Positions 17,815-26,700 of a DNA stretch of 64,000 bases are shown in pieces. The DNA is from Thalassovita mangrovi (GTDB taxonomy: Bacteria; Pseudomonadota; Alphaproteobacteria; Rhodobacterales; Rhodobacteraceae). Location of the stretch: NCBI RefSeq assembly GCF_009857745.1, contig NZ_WWEN01000008.1:1-64000 (forward strand). The letters run 5' to 3'. Numbering within the stretch: position 1 is the stretch's first letter; each line of letters begins with the position of its first letter. The notes below the pieces were generated by a model. It saw nothing but the letters and a program-made list of their open reading frames with translations. It was not told the origin of the DNA and searched no databases. The translations under genes and the position numbers were made by a program.

Positions 17815-18822
17815 TCAACGGCCCAGCTTATCCTTCCAGGTTTGCTTGACGGCGATCTGGTTCTGGGCGGATTTGGCGAAATCGACCTTTGCCAGGACGG
17901 TGCTGATATCCGACGGCAGACCAGCCTTTTCGGACGCGGCCGAGGCTTTCACGCCCGGTACGGTGATCAGCGCCTTGTACTGGCCGTAAAGCGCGATCGC
18001 CTCGTCCGACATCGTCCAGTCGAGGAACTTCTTCGCGTCGTCCTTGTTGCCGCTGCTGGCCATCAGGCCGGAGGCTTCCAGTTCATAGCCGACGCCGCCT
18101 TCGGGGAAGACCATCGCCAGCGGGTAGCCTTCCTCGATCGAGGACATCGCGGTGAAGGCCAGCGAGATGCCCACCGTGTATTCGCCGACGCGCGCCGCCT
18201 TGCAGGGTTTCGACCCCGAGGAGGTATATTGCGCCATGTTGGGATCGACCGCTTCCAGCTGGGCCCAGCCGGCCTCTTCGCCCATGTTCTGCAGCACGGC
18301 GTTCACGTGCAGGTAGCCGGTGCCCGAGGAATTCGGATCGGGCATCAGCACCTCGCCCTTGAAGGCGGGGTCTTCCAGGTCCTTCCAGCTTTTCGGCATC
18401 GGCAGACCCTTCTGTTCCAGCCGCGCGGTGTTCACGCAGAACGCGCCCATGTACCCGATCGGCGCGAACCAGCGGTCATCGGGATCACGGAAGGAATCGG
18501 CCAGCACGTCGACGCCCTTGGCCTTGTAGGGTTCCAGCATGCCGAGGATGCGCGGGTCCATCATCGCGGTGACGGCCCAGCCCCAGATCACGTCGGCCTG
18601 CGGGTTGTCCGCTTCGGCCAGGATGCGGGCGCCCAGCTTGCCGGTGGACAGCCGCAAAACGTTGATGTCGAGATCGGGCATCGACGCTTCGGCAGCGGCG
18701 ATGTATCCGGCGATTTCTTCCTCTTCCAGGGCGGTATAGACGGTGATCGATCCCGCCGAGGCCGCCGTCGCCGCGCCGAGCGCAAGAAGGGAAGTGGTTA
18801 ATTTCGAAATCCAGCTTTTCAA
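17815..18822 (-). CDS. 2-aminoethylphosphonate-type ABC transporter substrate-binding protein (AepX-like)
   Basis: The 335-residue periplasmic protein starts at a TTG codon (18822) with a strong AAGGAGACGAAC site; no ATG gives a sensible signal peptide. Sec signal of about 24 residues ends at ASA before GSITVYTALEEEE. Segments NPQADVIWG, NSSGTGYL and SGSKPCK match the binding proteins annotated for 2-aminoethylphosphonate, within the iron/spermidine (SBP type 2) clan. Related clan members bind sugar phosphates or iron, so the ligand is a family-level inference. It leads the operon SBP-ATPase-permease-DeoR. Confidence 0.85.
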   Translation of the reverse strand: MKSWISKLTTSLLALGAATAASAGSITVYTALEEEEIAGYIAAAEASMPDLDINVLRLSTGKLGARILAEADNPQADVIWGWAVTAMMDPRILGMLEPYKAKGVDVLADSFRDPDDRWFAPIGYMGAFCVNTARLEQKGLPMPKSWKDLEDPAFKGEVLMPDPNSSGTGYLHVNAVLQNMGEEAGWAQLEAVDPNMAQYTSSGSKPCKAARVGEYTVGISLAFTAMSSIEEGYPLAMVFPEGGVGYELEASGLMASSGNKDDAKKFLDWTMSDEAIALYGQYKALITVPGVKASAASEKAGLPSDISTVLAKVDFAKSAQNQIAVKQTWKDKLGR

Positions 18823-19045
18823 AGTTCGTCTCCTTGTTGGCAGGTGCCCCGGCGCGCCGGTATTTGCGGTGCTGGGGCAGGGTGGGTTTGTTTTTTGACC
18901 CGTTTTGTTGCCTCCCCCGTACTGGCCGCAATTCCGCCCGGATGAGGATATTTGTGTAGTCTTGCATTTTTTTGCGTTTTGTCTACTGCTATTTCTCAAA
19001 CGCGGTCCGCAGCGGCGTGACCAGTCATTCAATTGAGGAAAATCT

Positions 19046-19840
19046 ATGCACAGTCTGAAGGAAACGCCGGAAGCCGAGGCCCTGGTCGCGTTCGCATGTG
19101 GTCTTGCCGACCTGGCCGCTCCGATGTCGCTGGACTATTTCCGCACGCCGCTGGACGTTGAAAGAAAGGCGGACCTGTCGCCGGTGACCCTCGCCGACAG
19201 GGCGGTCGAGGCGGCGATGCGCGAGAGAATTGGCGCAACCTATCCCGGCCACGGGATCTATGGCGAAGAGCACGGCAACGCCAATATCGACAGCGCCCAT
19301 GTCTGGGTTCTCGACCCGATTGACGGCACCAAGAGCTTCGTCACGGGGATGCCGACCTTCGGCACTCTGATCGCCCATCTTGAAGACGGCGTTCCGACGC
19401 TCGGCATCATTTCCATTCCCGCCACCGCCGAACGCTGGGTGGGGCGCGCGGGGGCTGCGACGCAATTTGGCGGCGCGGCCTGCCGGGCCAGCGGTTGCAC
19501 CCGGTTAAGCGATGCCAATGTCTACACCACCTCGCCCGACATCTTCGACGAACATGGGCTGCGGGTTTTCGAAAATGTCACCGCCGGGGCGGCGATGCGC
19601 CGCTTCGGCGGCGATTGCTACAGCTACGGTCTGCTTGCTTCCGGCCATGTGGACGCGGTGATCGAGATGAGCCTGCAACCCTACGACTTCCTGGCACTGG
19701 TTCCGGTCATCGAGGGCGCCGGCGGCGTCATCACCGATTGGGAAGGCCGGCCACTGGGCCTTGGCTCCGACGGGCGTGTCATCGCCGCGGCGACGGCGGA
19801 ATTGCATGCCGAAATACTCGAGATCATCGCCCGGACGTGA
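19046..19840 (+). CDS. Inositol monophosphatase family protein (HisN-like phosphatase)
   Basis: The 264-residue enzyme has the magnesium-dependent phosphatase motifs GEE (73-75), DPIDGT (90-95) and a late LQPYDFLALVPVIEGAGG. The family hydrolyses inositol-1-phosphate, histidinol phosphate, sugar phosphates or PAP. The Tyr in place of Trp in the WD motif is common in the HisN-like subgroup. A GAGGA site precedes the ATG. It is divergent from the aminoethylphosphonate-type importer, so it may dephosphorylate imported phosphoesters. Its 3' end abuts a broken oxidoreductase gene on the other strand. Confidence 0.88.
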   Translation: MHSLKETPEAEALVAFACGLADLAAPMSLDYFRTPLDVERKADLSPVTLADRAVEAAMRERIGATYPGHGIYGEEHGNANIDSAHVWVLDPIDGTKSFVTGMPTFGTLIAHLEDGVPTLGIISIPATAERWVGRAGAATQFGGAACRASGCTRLSDANVYTTSPDIFDEHGLRVFENVTAGAAMRRFGGDCYSYGLLASGHVDAVIEMSLQPYDFLALVPVIEGAGGVITDWEGRPLGLGSDGRVIAAATAELHAEILEIIART

Positions 19841-19925
19841 GGCTTGGCGGCCGGTGGGCGCCGACACCGCCTGCACCGCCGCCCGCGACGATCACGTCAT
19901 AGGCGCTGTCGGGTTTGCGGCTCAT
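19824..19925 (-). pseudogene. Truncated FAD-dependent oxidoreductase (N-terminal fragment)
   Basis: A 33-codon frame starts at 19925, its ATG overlapping the permease stop (ATGA), and opens with YDVIVAGGGAGGVGA, the dinucleotide-binding start of FAD-dependent oxidoreductases. Homology stops at about 19857, where the sequence runs into the end of the phosphatase gene and soon meets a stop. The operon therefore once continued into an oxidoreductase that has been lost by a rearrangement with a breakpoint near 19845-19857. Confidence 0.7.
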
Positions 19926-20749
19926 GACCGCCAACCCAGCAGCCGCCGTTCGATCAGACCGATGACGCCCGAGGTAATCACGCCGAGAAGCGACAGGATC
20001 ACGACGCCGGCAAAGAGCCGTTCCAGATCGTAGAGCGACCCGGCTTCGAGGATGTAGGCACCGATCCCGTATTCCGCGCCCAGCATTTCGGCGGCGACCA
20101 GCAGGATGATCGCGATGGCCAGCGAAATGCGCATGCCCGACAGGATGCCCGGCATCGCGCCGGGCAGGACGATCTTGCGCACGATGGAAAACCAGGACAG
20201 GCCGAAGCTCTGGCCCATGCGGATAAGCGAACGGTCCACGTTGTCCACCGCCCCATAGGTTGCCACGACCGTCGGGGTGAAGGTGCCGAAGGCAATCAGC
20301 GCGTATTTCGACCCTTCGCCGATGCCGAACCAGATCACGAACAGCGGCAGAAGCGCGATTTTCGGGATCGGGAAGATCGCTGCCACAAGCGGCACGAGGC
20401 CGGAGCGGATATAGGAAAACAGCCCGATCAGGATACCGACGGAGATGCCCAGGCTGACCCCGATGATGGCGCCGATCGCGAGCCGCGACAGCGACGGCCC
20501 AAGGTGTTTGAACAGAAGCCCGCTGGTATAGAGTTCCTTAAAGGTTTCGAGCACGTCAGAAGGCTTGGGCAGGGTCAGGGATGAAATCCAGCCCGTCCGC
20601 GTGCCCCATTCGGCGATGAGGATCAGGAACACGAAAACCGCGGCGCCGACCCATCGGTGCGATTTCGGCGCGAAGCCGCCGCCTCGGAAGGCGACCGTCC
20701 GGCCCTTGCCGGCGGTTTCGGCGGGGGTGGAGATGGTGGTGTCAGACAT
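19922..20749 (-). CDS. ABC transporter permease (SsuC/TauC/nitrate type)
   Basis: The 275-residue membrane protein has the six-span TauC/SsuC fold, with the EAA-type loop RMGQSFGLS and the pattern GMRISLAIAIILLVAAEM characteristic of nitrate/sulfonate/taurine and pyrimidine-precursor permeases. Its start overlaps the ATPase stop by eight bases. Its stop overlaps the start of the truncated oxidoreductase, so the operon once had a fourth structural gene. Confidence 0.92.
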   Translation of the reverse strand: MSDTTISTPAETAGKGRTVAFRGGGFAPKSHRWVGAAVFVFLILIAEWGTRTGWISSLTLPKPSDVLETFKELYTSGLLFKHLGPSLSRLAIGAIIGVSLGISVGILIGLFSYIRSGLVPLVAAIFPIPKIALLPLFVIWFGIGEGSKYALIAFGTFTPTVVATYGAVDNVDRSLIRMGQSFGLSWFSIVRKIVLPGAMPGILSGMRISLAIAIILLVAAEMLGAEYGIGAYILEAGSLYDLERLFAGVVILSLLGVITSGVIGLIERRLLGWRS

Positions 20750-21509
20750 TGATCAGCTCCGCATCGGCCGCACGCGCTTCGTCGCGCATCAATTCCCACA
20801 GGTGTTTTTGCTGTGCGTCCAGTTCCGGGTCGCCGAAATTCCTTTCCTGCAAGGGCTTGTCGATTTCCACGACTTCGCGGATTTGCCCCGGACGCCGCGA
20901 CAACACGACGACCTTGTGTCCGAGCCGCACCGCCTCGGCGAGGTTGTGGGTCACGTAGACCGCGGTGAACGGTTGGCGTACCCAAAGATCCACCAGGTCG
21001 TCCATGAGAAGTTCGCGGGTCTGCGCGTCGAGTGCCGAAAGCGGTTCGTCCATCAGCATCACCGCCGGATTGACGGCAAGCGCGCGGGCGATGGCGACAC
21101 GTTGCTTCATGCCGCCCGAAAGCTGCTTGGGCAGGGCATTGCCGAATTCGGAAAGCTTGGTCCGCGCCAGAACATCGTCGATGATGCCCTTGGCCCTGGC
21201 GCCGCGAATGCCGTGGTCTTCCAAGACGAGAGAGATGTTGCCCGCCACGCTGCGCCACGGCAGCAGGGCGAAATCCTGAAAGATATAAGTCAGCGGGTTC
21301 AGGCAGCCCTCGGGCGGTTCGCCAAGCTGGTACACACGCCCCTTGGACGGGCGTTCCAACCCGCCGATGAAGCGCAGCAGCGTGGATTTGCCGCATCCGG
21401 AAGGCCCGACGATACAGACGATCTGCCCGCTTTCGATGTGGAGCGAAATGTCCCGCATCACTTCGAAATCGTCATAGGAATGGCTGATGCCATCAAGACG
21501 GATGTCCAT
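20742..21509 (-). CDS. ABC transporter ATP-binding protein (SsuB/TauB/nitrate type)
   Basis: The 255-residue ATPase has Walker A GPSGCGKST, signature LSGGMKQR, Walker B MLMDEPLSALD and H-loop VTHNLAEA, the spelling typical of the SsuB/TauB family. The start MDIRLDG at 21509 fits the family length; upstream codons fall in an intergenic hairpin. It is coupled to the permease by an 8-base overlap. Confidence 0.93.
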   Translation of the reverse strand: MDIRLDGISHSYDDFEVMRDISLHIESGQIVCIVGPSGCGKSTLLRFIGGLERPSKGRVYQLGEPPEGCLNPLTYIFQDFALLPWRSVAGNISLVLEDHGIRGARAKGIIDDVLARTKLSEFGNALPKQLSGGMKQRVAIARALAVNPAVMLMDEPLSALDAQTRELLMDDLVDLWVRQPFTAVYVTHNLAEAVRLGHKVVVLSRRPGQIREVVEIDKPLQERNFGDPELDAQQKHLWELMRDEARAADAELINV

Positions 21510-21530
21510 GAATCCCCCTGCTGCCGTAAG

Positions 21531-21557
21531 GGCGGGATGGGGGTGCCCCATCCCGCC
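21531..21557 (-). promoter_or_regulatory. Stem-loop after the binding-protein gene
   Basis: GGCGGGATGGGG (21531-21542), loop GTG, and CCCCATCCCGCC (21546-21557) form a perfect 12-base stem in the 57-base gap between binding protein and ATPase. There is no U-run on the transcribed strand, so a processing or stability role is more likely than full termination. Confidence 0.7.
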
Positions 21558-21566
21558 AAGGTCTCG

Positions 21567-22574
21567 TTAACCGCCGATGGTTTCGACGTAGGAACTGTCG
21601 ACCAGTTGCTCGATCTTGATGTCGGCATCCACCAGCCCTTCGGACTGGAACCAGCTCAGCTGATCCTGGACCGACGCCATGTTGAGCGCCGCGTTCTTGT
21701 TGAGCCGCATCGTGCCGTTGATGATCGACGGCGCCGCCTTTTCGAGCGGGCGGTCGTTGTAGACGTATTTGTGGATCAGACCGACCATCGCATCCTGATC
21801 GGCCGTCTTGTCGATCATCGCCGCCGCGTAATCGTCGACGCCTTTCGAATACCCTTGCAGGAAGCTTTCGGTCAGGCCGCGTTCGTCAGCGGCGTTTTTC
21901 GACGACGTGAAGACCGTGGTGACCTGATAGTCGGGGATGTAATCCGAGACATTGCCGATGATATGCACCGCGCCCGAACCCGCCAGCGGCTTGGCGATAT
22001 GCGGCACGATGGACCAGCCGTCGACCTGACCGGATTTCATCGCCCCGATGATCGCGCCCACCTTCTGCAGCGGCGTGAAGTGCATCTCGATGCCCTCGGC
22101 CGCCGCCATCTTCGCCCCCATGTAGTGGAACGACGAACCCGCCTGGGTGATGGCGAATTTCTTGCCAGCCAGACCCTTGGGCGTTTTGACACCCGCCTGG
22201 AAGGCCGCGTCCGATGCCAGGAATTTCTGGCCGTCGATGCCGTCCTCTTCGGACAGGGCACCGCCGATCACCTTGATCGCGCCCTTCTGGGCAAGGCTGA
22301 TCAGGCCGCCGGAAATCGCGGTCACGGCGAAGTCGACATCCCCCGACGCGATGGCCACGGCCATGGGTTGCGCGGCCTGGAAGAATTCGAATTCCACGTC
22401 TAGCCCGGCTTCGGCGAAATAGCCACGTTCAAAGGCAACGAAGCTGCCCGAATGCGAGGTGAAGCGCAGCGCCCCCACCTTGATTTTCCTGTTCGCGGCG
22501 ATCGCGGGCGCTGCCAGCCCCGAGGCCGCCGCCGCGCCCATAAGGGCCAGTGTTTGGCGTCTGTTGAGTTTCAT
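21567..22574 (-). CDS. ABC transporter substrate-binding protein (NMT1/SsuA/TauA-like)
   Basis: The 335-residue binding protein carries a twin-arginine-like leader, NRRQTLALMGAAAASGLAAP, so it may be exported by Tat or Sec, with cleavage near AIAA. The mature part (KIKVGALRFTSHSGSFVAFERGYF) has the NMT1/THI5-like fold used for sulfonates, nitrate, pyrimidine precursors and phthalate-like compounds. A very strong GGGAGGAAGAC site precedes the ATG. The ligand cannot be deduced; the lost oxidoreductase at the end of the operon hints at oxidative catabolism of the ligand. Confidence 0.9.
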   Translation of the reverse strand: MKLNRRQTLALMGAAAASGLAAPAIAANRKIKVGALRFTSHSGSFVAFERGYFAEAGLDVEFEFFQAAQPMAVAIASGDVDFAVTAISGGLISLAQKGAIKVIGGALSEEDGIDGQKFLASDAAFQAGVKTPKGLAGKKFAITQAGSSFHYMGAKMAAAEGIEMHFTPLQKVGAIIGAMKSGQVDGWSIVPHIAKPLAGSGAVHIIGNVSDYIPDYQVTTVFTSSKNAADERGLTESFLQGYSKGVDDYAAAMIDKTADQDAMVGLIHKYVYNDRPLEKAAPSIINGTMRLNKNAALNMASVQDQLSWFQSEGLVDADIKIEQLVDSSYVETIGG

Positions 22575-22595
22575 GTCTTCCTCCCTTGGTTTAAT

Positions 22596-23258
22596 TCAGG
22601 TCAAGTCCGCCCGGATATCCTCCTCCAGCAGCTTGAGCGCTGCTTGTTCGTCGCGGGCGACAGTTGCGTTTTTAAGGTTCTCCCGGCGCGCGGCCCGTGC
22701 GGCGAAATCGATCCGTCCCTCGCGCAGTTGCGCCAGCCTGAAGCGGCGCGACTGGTCGTAAAAGCGGCCGGCCATCTCGATCAGCCGGGGCGATCCGCAT
22801 GCGCTGATCAACGTGATCGCGAACATCCGGCAGGCCTCATCCCATTGCAGGGCCGTCACATCGTCCGGGTTGGTCTGAACGGCCGCCTCCGCATGGGCAA
22901 GCTGGTGCTGCGCGGCAATCACCGAGGCTTCCCACTCGACCCCGCCCTGCGTCAGAGACCACGCCAGACCCAGCTTTTCGATCTCCATCCGCATCGACAG
23001 GATGTCGCGCAGGTCCTCTTCGGTGGCCGAGGTCACGCGGAAGCCGCGCTGGTTCGTCGCCTCGACCATGCCTTCGGCGACCAGCGTCCGCAGGGTTTCC
23101 CGCATCGAATGGTTGGAACCGCCATAGCGCTGGCGCAATGCTTCGATCTTGAGCTTCTCATCGGGGCGCAGCACACCAAACGAGATGTCGCGTCGGAGGG
23201 CGGAGGCCAGCATTTCGACCACCGTATCGTCTTCGGCTTGTTTCCGAGGGAAGAGCAT
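22596..23258 (-). CDS. GntR family regulator (FadR subfamily, FCD domain)
   Basis: The 220-residue protein has an N-terminal winged HTH (EALRQRYGGSNHSMRETLRTL, residues about 43-63) and a C-terminal all-helical FCD ligand domain. FCD members usually sense small organic acids with a metal. It lies 21 bases before the binding-protein gene on the same strand and is likely the operon's first gene and its regulator. Upstream on the minus strand, TTGACG with a 17-base spacer to TTAAAA is a possible weak promoter around 23294-23323. Confidence 0.9.
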   Translation of the reverse strand: MLFPRKQAEDDTVVEMLASALRRDISFGVLRPDEKLKIEALRQRYGGSNHSMRETLRTLVAEGMVEATNQRGFRVTSATEEDLRDILSMRMEIEKLGLAWSLTQGGVEWEASVIAAQHQLAHAEAAVQTNPDDVTALQWDEACRMFAITLISACGSPRLIEMAGRFYDQSRRFRLAQLREGRIDFAARAARRENLKNATVARDEQAALKLLEEDIRADLT

Positions 23259-23373
23259 TTGATCCCTGATTTTTCAAAATGTTGGATATTTTTAATTTTC
23301 GTTGCATGATTTCGTCAACGACCAATTTCTTAAAACGGGACCTGCCCAGGCAAGTCACTGGGCTCAAGACACA

Positions 23374-23612
23374 TCACCAGAACATGACGGTTGCGGCGAG
23401 AGCGCCGACAGAGAGGAAGGCTTCTGGGCTGCGGTCGTATCGTGTGGCAATCCGTCGCCAGCCCTTCGAAGATCCGGGCGAACCTGCCGATCTCACTCCA
23501 ACGCCCCATTGATTGAAGAACGTCTCCGGCTGGCCGTATTCCTTCGGTGCATCACACCGGCGCAAGCCAATGCGATTGATGAAGACGATACCTTCAGCCG
23601 ATGGCATCGCTG
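23374..23612 (-). mobile_element. IS5-family (IS427-like) transposase remnant
   Basis: Minus-strand fragments spell the order of an IS5-type transposase: FINRIGLRRCDAPKEYG with ETFFNQW, then in another frame WSEIGRFARIFEGLA, then back in the first frame KGWRRIATRYDRSPEAFL to a stop at 23374. The catalytic middle is deleted and at least two frame changes are present, so it is inactive. It occupies much of the 454-base gap between the GntR regulator and the protease. Confidence 0.75.
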
Positions 23613-23712
23613 AACTGCCCCCTCCCGTTGTCTCGCAAAGCTCTTGGAGCCCGGAAATTGTGAGGTGCTACCCAACGTACCCTCGGCCTTTGTCAGAGCT
23701 TCCGCATTTTGA

Positions 23713-26700
23713 TCAGGCCAGCAGATCGTATTCGATGCCTCCAACCCTCAGGCTGATGTGCTCTTGGGCTTCGCCATCGACCAGGGCCCACAGGACTTGG
23801 CCGGTCGGACGATAGATCACGAAAGCTTCCGCGACACCGGCCTCGCCCGCATTAGCGGTATCTGCAAAGTTTACTTGGAACTGATCCCGCGTCGCCGCGC
23901 CACCAAAGACCAAAACGTCACCTTCGGCGGCATCGTAATCCTGCACCCAGTCCAAGCCATGCCCTTCGACCCCATGGTGATAGAACCGATCCGCCCCGGC
24001 CCCACCGTTCACACGGTCATTGCCGAAACCGCCGTTGATGAAGTCGTTGCCGTCCCCGCCAAACAGCATGTCGCTCCATGCCTGTCCCGTCAGAACATCG
24101 TCACCATCACCGCCAATGAGAGTATCGGCGCCATAGCCGCCAATCAGGGTATCGTTTCCGGAATCCCCACGCAGCTCATCGTTGCCATAGCCGCCATCAG
24201 CCGAGTCGTTGCCATTCCCGCCATAGATCACATCGCGCAGGTCGTCCTCGCTATCGCCGCCGGACAGGCTGTCGTCTCCATCGTCTCCAATCAGGGTGTC
24301 CTGCCCATCACCGGCGCGCAGGGTGTCATTGCCGGTATAGCCACGCAGTATATCGTCGCCAGGGGTGCCGAACAGCTCGAGGTCAGCAGGCTCAACCTCT
24401 TCTGTGGCATCCGAGGTGATGCTTTCATCGGTCCCATAGGCGTCGGTGTAGCTAACGGTAACACTGATCACGGCCCCTACATCATCCCGGCCCAGGGTGT
24501 AGATCGATTCCATAGCTTCAGAGATTTCAGCCCCATCCCGCAGCCATTGGTAGCTAAACTCACCCAGACCATCTTCGTCGGACAAACCAGAGATGTCTGC
24601 CGTCAAGATTTGATCTTCACTGGCCGTGCCGGTGACAACGACGGAGCCCACAGGATCATCATTAACGTTGGCCACGGCACCGGTCGCACCACTGGTCACG
24701 CTTTCCATGGTCCCCTGGCCATCGATGTAGGACGCCCGAACCGTGATCGCGGCCCCGACGTCGGCCTGGGTCAGGGTATAGGTCGCACTGGTGGCACCGG
24801 AAATGTTCCCGCCATCGCGCTGCCACTGATAGCTGACAGTGCCGAGGCCATCCTCGTCGGCGAGCGTGTTGCTCGCGGTCAGCACCTGGTCCTCAGTCGC
24901 GATGCCGGAGATGCTGACCGATCCGGTGGGCGCATCGTTGACGTTGGTGACCGCTGCCGTCGCCGCGCTGGTCACGCTCTCCGCGGTGCCGCCGCCGTCG
25001 GTATAGCTGGTGGTGACGGTGATCGCGGCCCCGACGTCGGCCTGGGTCAGGGTATAGCTCGCACTGGTGGCGCCGGAAATGTTCACGCCATCGCGCTGCC
25101 ATTGATAGCTGATGGTGCCGAGGCCATCCTCGTCGGCGAGCGTGTTGCTCGCGGTCAGCATCCCACCCTCGGTCACGCTGCCGGAGATGGTGACCACGCC
25201 AGTGGGCGCATCGTTGACGTTGGTGACCGCTGCCGTCGCCGCGCTGGTCACGCTCTCCGCGGTGCCCTGACCATCGATGTAGGACGCCCGAACCGTGATC
25301 GCGGCTCCGACATCGGCCTGGGTCAGGGTATAGGTTCCCCCCGTGGCACCGGAAATGTTCCCGCCATCGCGCTGCCATTGATAGCTGATGGTGCCGAGAC
25401 CATCCTCATCGGCGAGCGTGTTGCTCGCGGTCAGCATCCCGCCCTCGGTCACGCTGCCGGAGATGCTGACCACGCCGGTGGGCGCATCGTTGACGTTGGT
25501 GACCGCTGCGGTTGCCGCGCTGGTCACGCTCTCCGCGGTGCCCTGACCATCGGTGTAGGACGCCCGAACCGTGATCGCGGCGCCGACGTCAGCCTGGGTC
25601 AGGGTATAGGTCGCACTGGTGGCGCCGGAAATGTTCCCGCCATCGCGCTGCCACTGATAGCTGACAGTGCCGAGGCCATCCTCGTCGGCGAGCGTGTTGC
25701 TCGCGGTCAGCACCTGGTCCTCAGTCGCGATGCCGGAGATGCTGACCGATCCGGTGGGCGCATCGTTGACGTTGGTGACCGCTGCCGTCGCCGCGCTGGT
25801 CACGCTCTCCGCGGTGCCGCCGCCGTCGGTATAGCTGGCGGTGACGGTGATCGCGGCCCCAACGTCGGCCTGGGTCAGGGTATAGGTCGCACTGGTGGCG
25901 CCGGAAATGTTCCCGCCATCGCGCTGCCACTGATAGCTGACAGTGCCGAGGCCATCCTCGTCGGCGAGCGTGTTGCTCGCGGTCAGTACCTGATCCTCTG
26001 TCGCGGTGCCGGAGATGGTGACCGATCCGGTGGGCGCGCGATTGACGATCGCAGCGGCGATTTCATCGGAATTCATCGTGCCGCCGCCAAGGAAGACGAT
26101 CGTTTCGAGCCCGCCGCCGTCCAGCTGCGCGTCAACCGAAATCATTGCGTCGTCGGACAGAAGAATTTCGAGCGTGCCGCCATGGCGGTAAAAGGTCACG
26201 TCCTCGCGCGCGAGGTCTTCGAACCGCAACACATCGGTGCCGGCCGCGCCGATAGCTTCGACTATCCGGTCGCTGCCGTCGCCGAAACGATAGCGGTAGC
26301 TGTCCCCGCCGTCGCCGCCGGTAAGGGTGTCGTCACCGGCCGCGCCATCGACGGTATCGTCGCCCCCACCGCCCTCGATTGCATCGCTCACGGAGGAACC
26401 GATCAGATTCTGCGCGGCTGCACCGCCGACCAGTTCCAGCCCATGATCCGCCGGCCGCCAGTTCCGGAAGGTCAGGCCCGCCAGCGTGGCATCGCCAGTG
26501 GCGAGGAACCGCACGACATTCGCCAGACCGGACGTTTCGTAGGCATCGATCACGAGCGCATTGGCGACAAGGCCGGTCGAGGCAACCGAGGCAGCAAAAC
26601 TCGCCACCTGGTCGTTGGCGGTGTTGAACCTGATCTCCTCTATGCCGGTGACCGTCGAGCTGGAGAAATCAAAGCTGCCGCCACCGTTGATCTGCAGGAT

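Noticed and set aside
24400-26040. CRISPR-like periodic repeats
   Set aside because: The 276-base unit is a coding Ig-like domain repeated in frame, with no short repeats and unique spacers.
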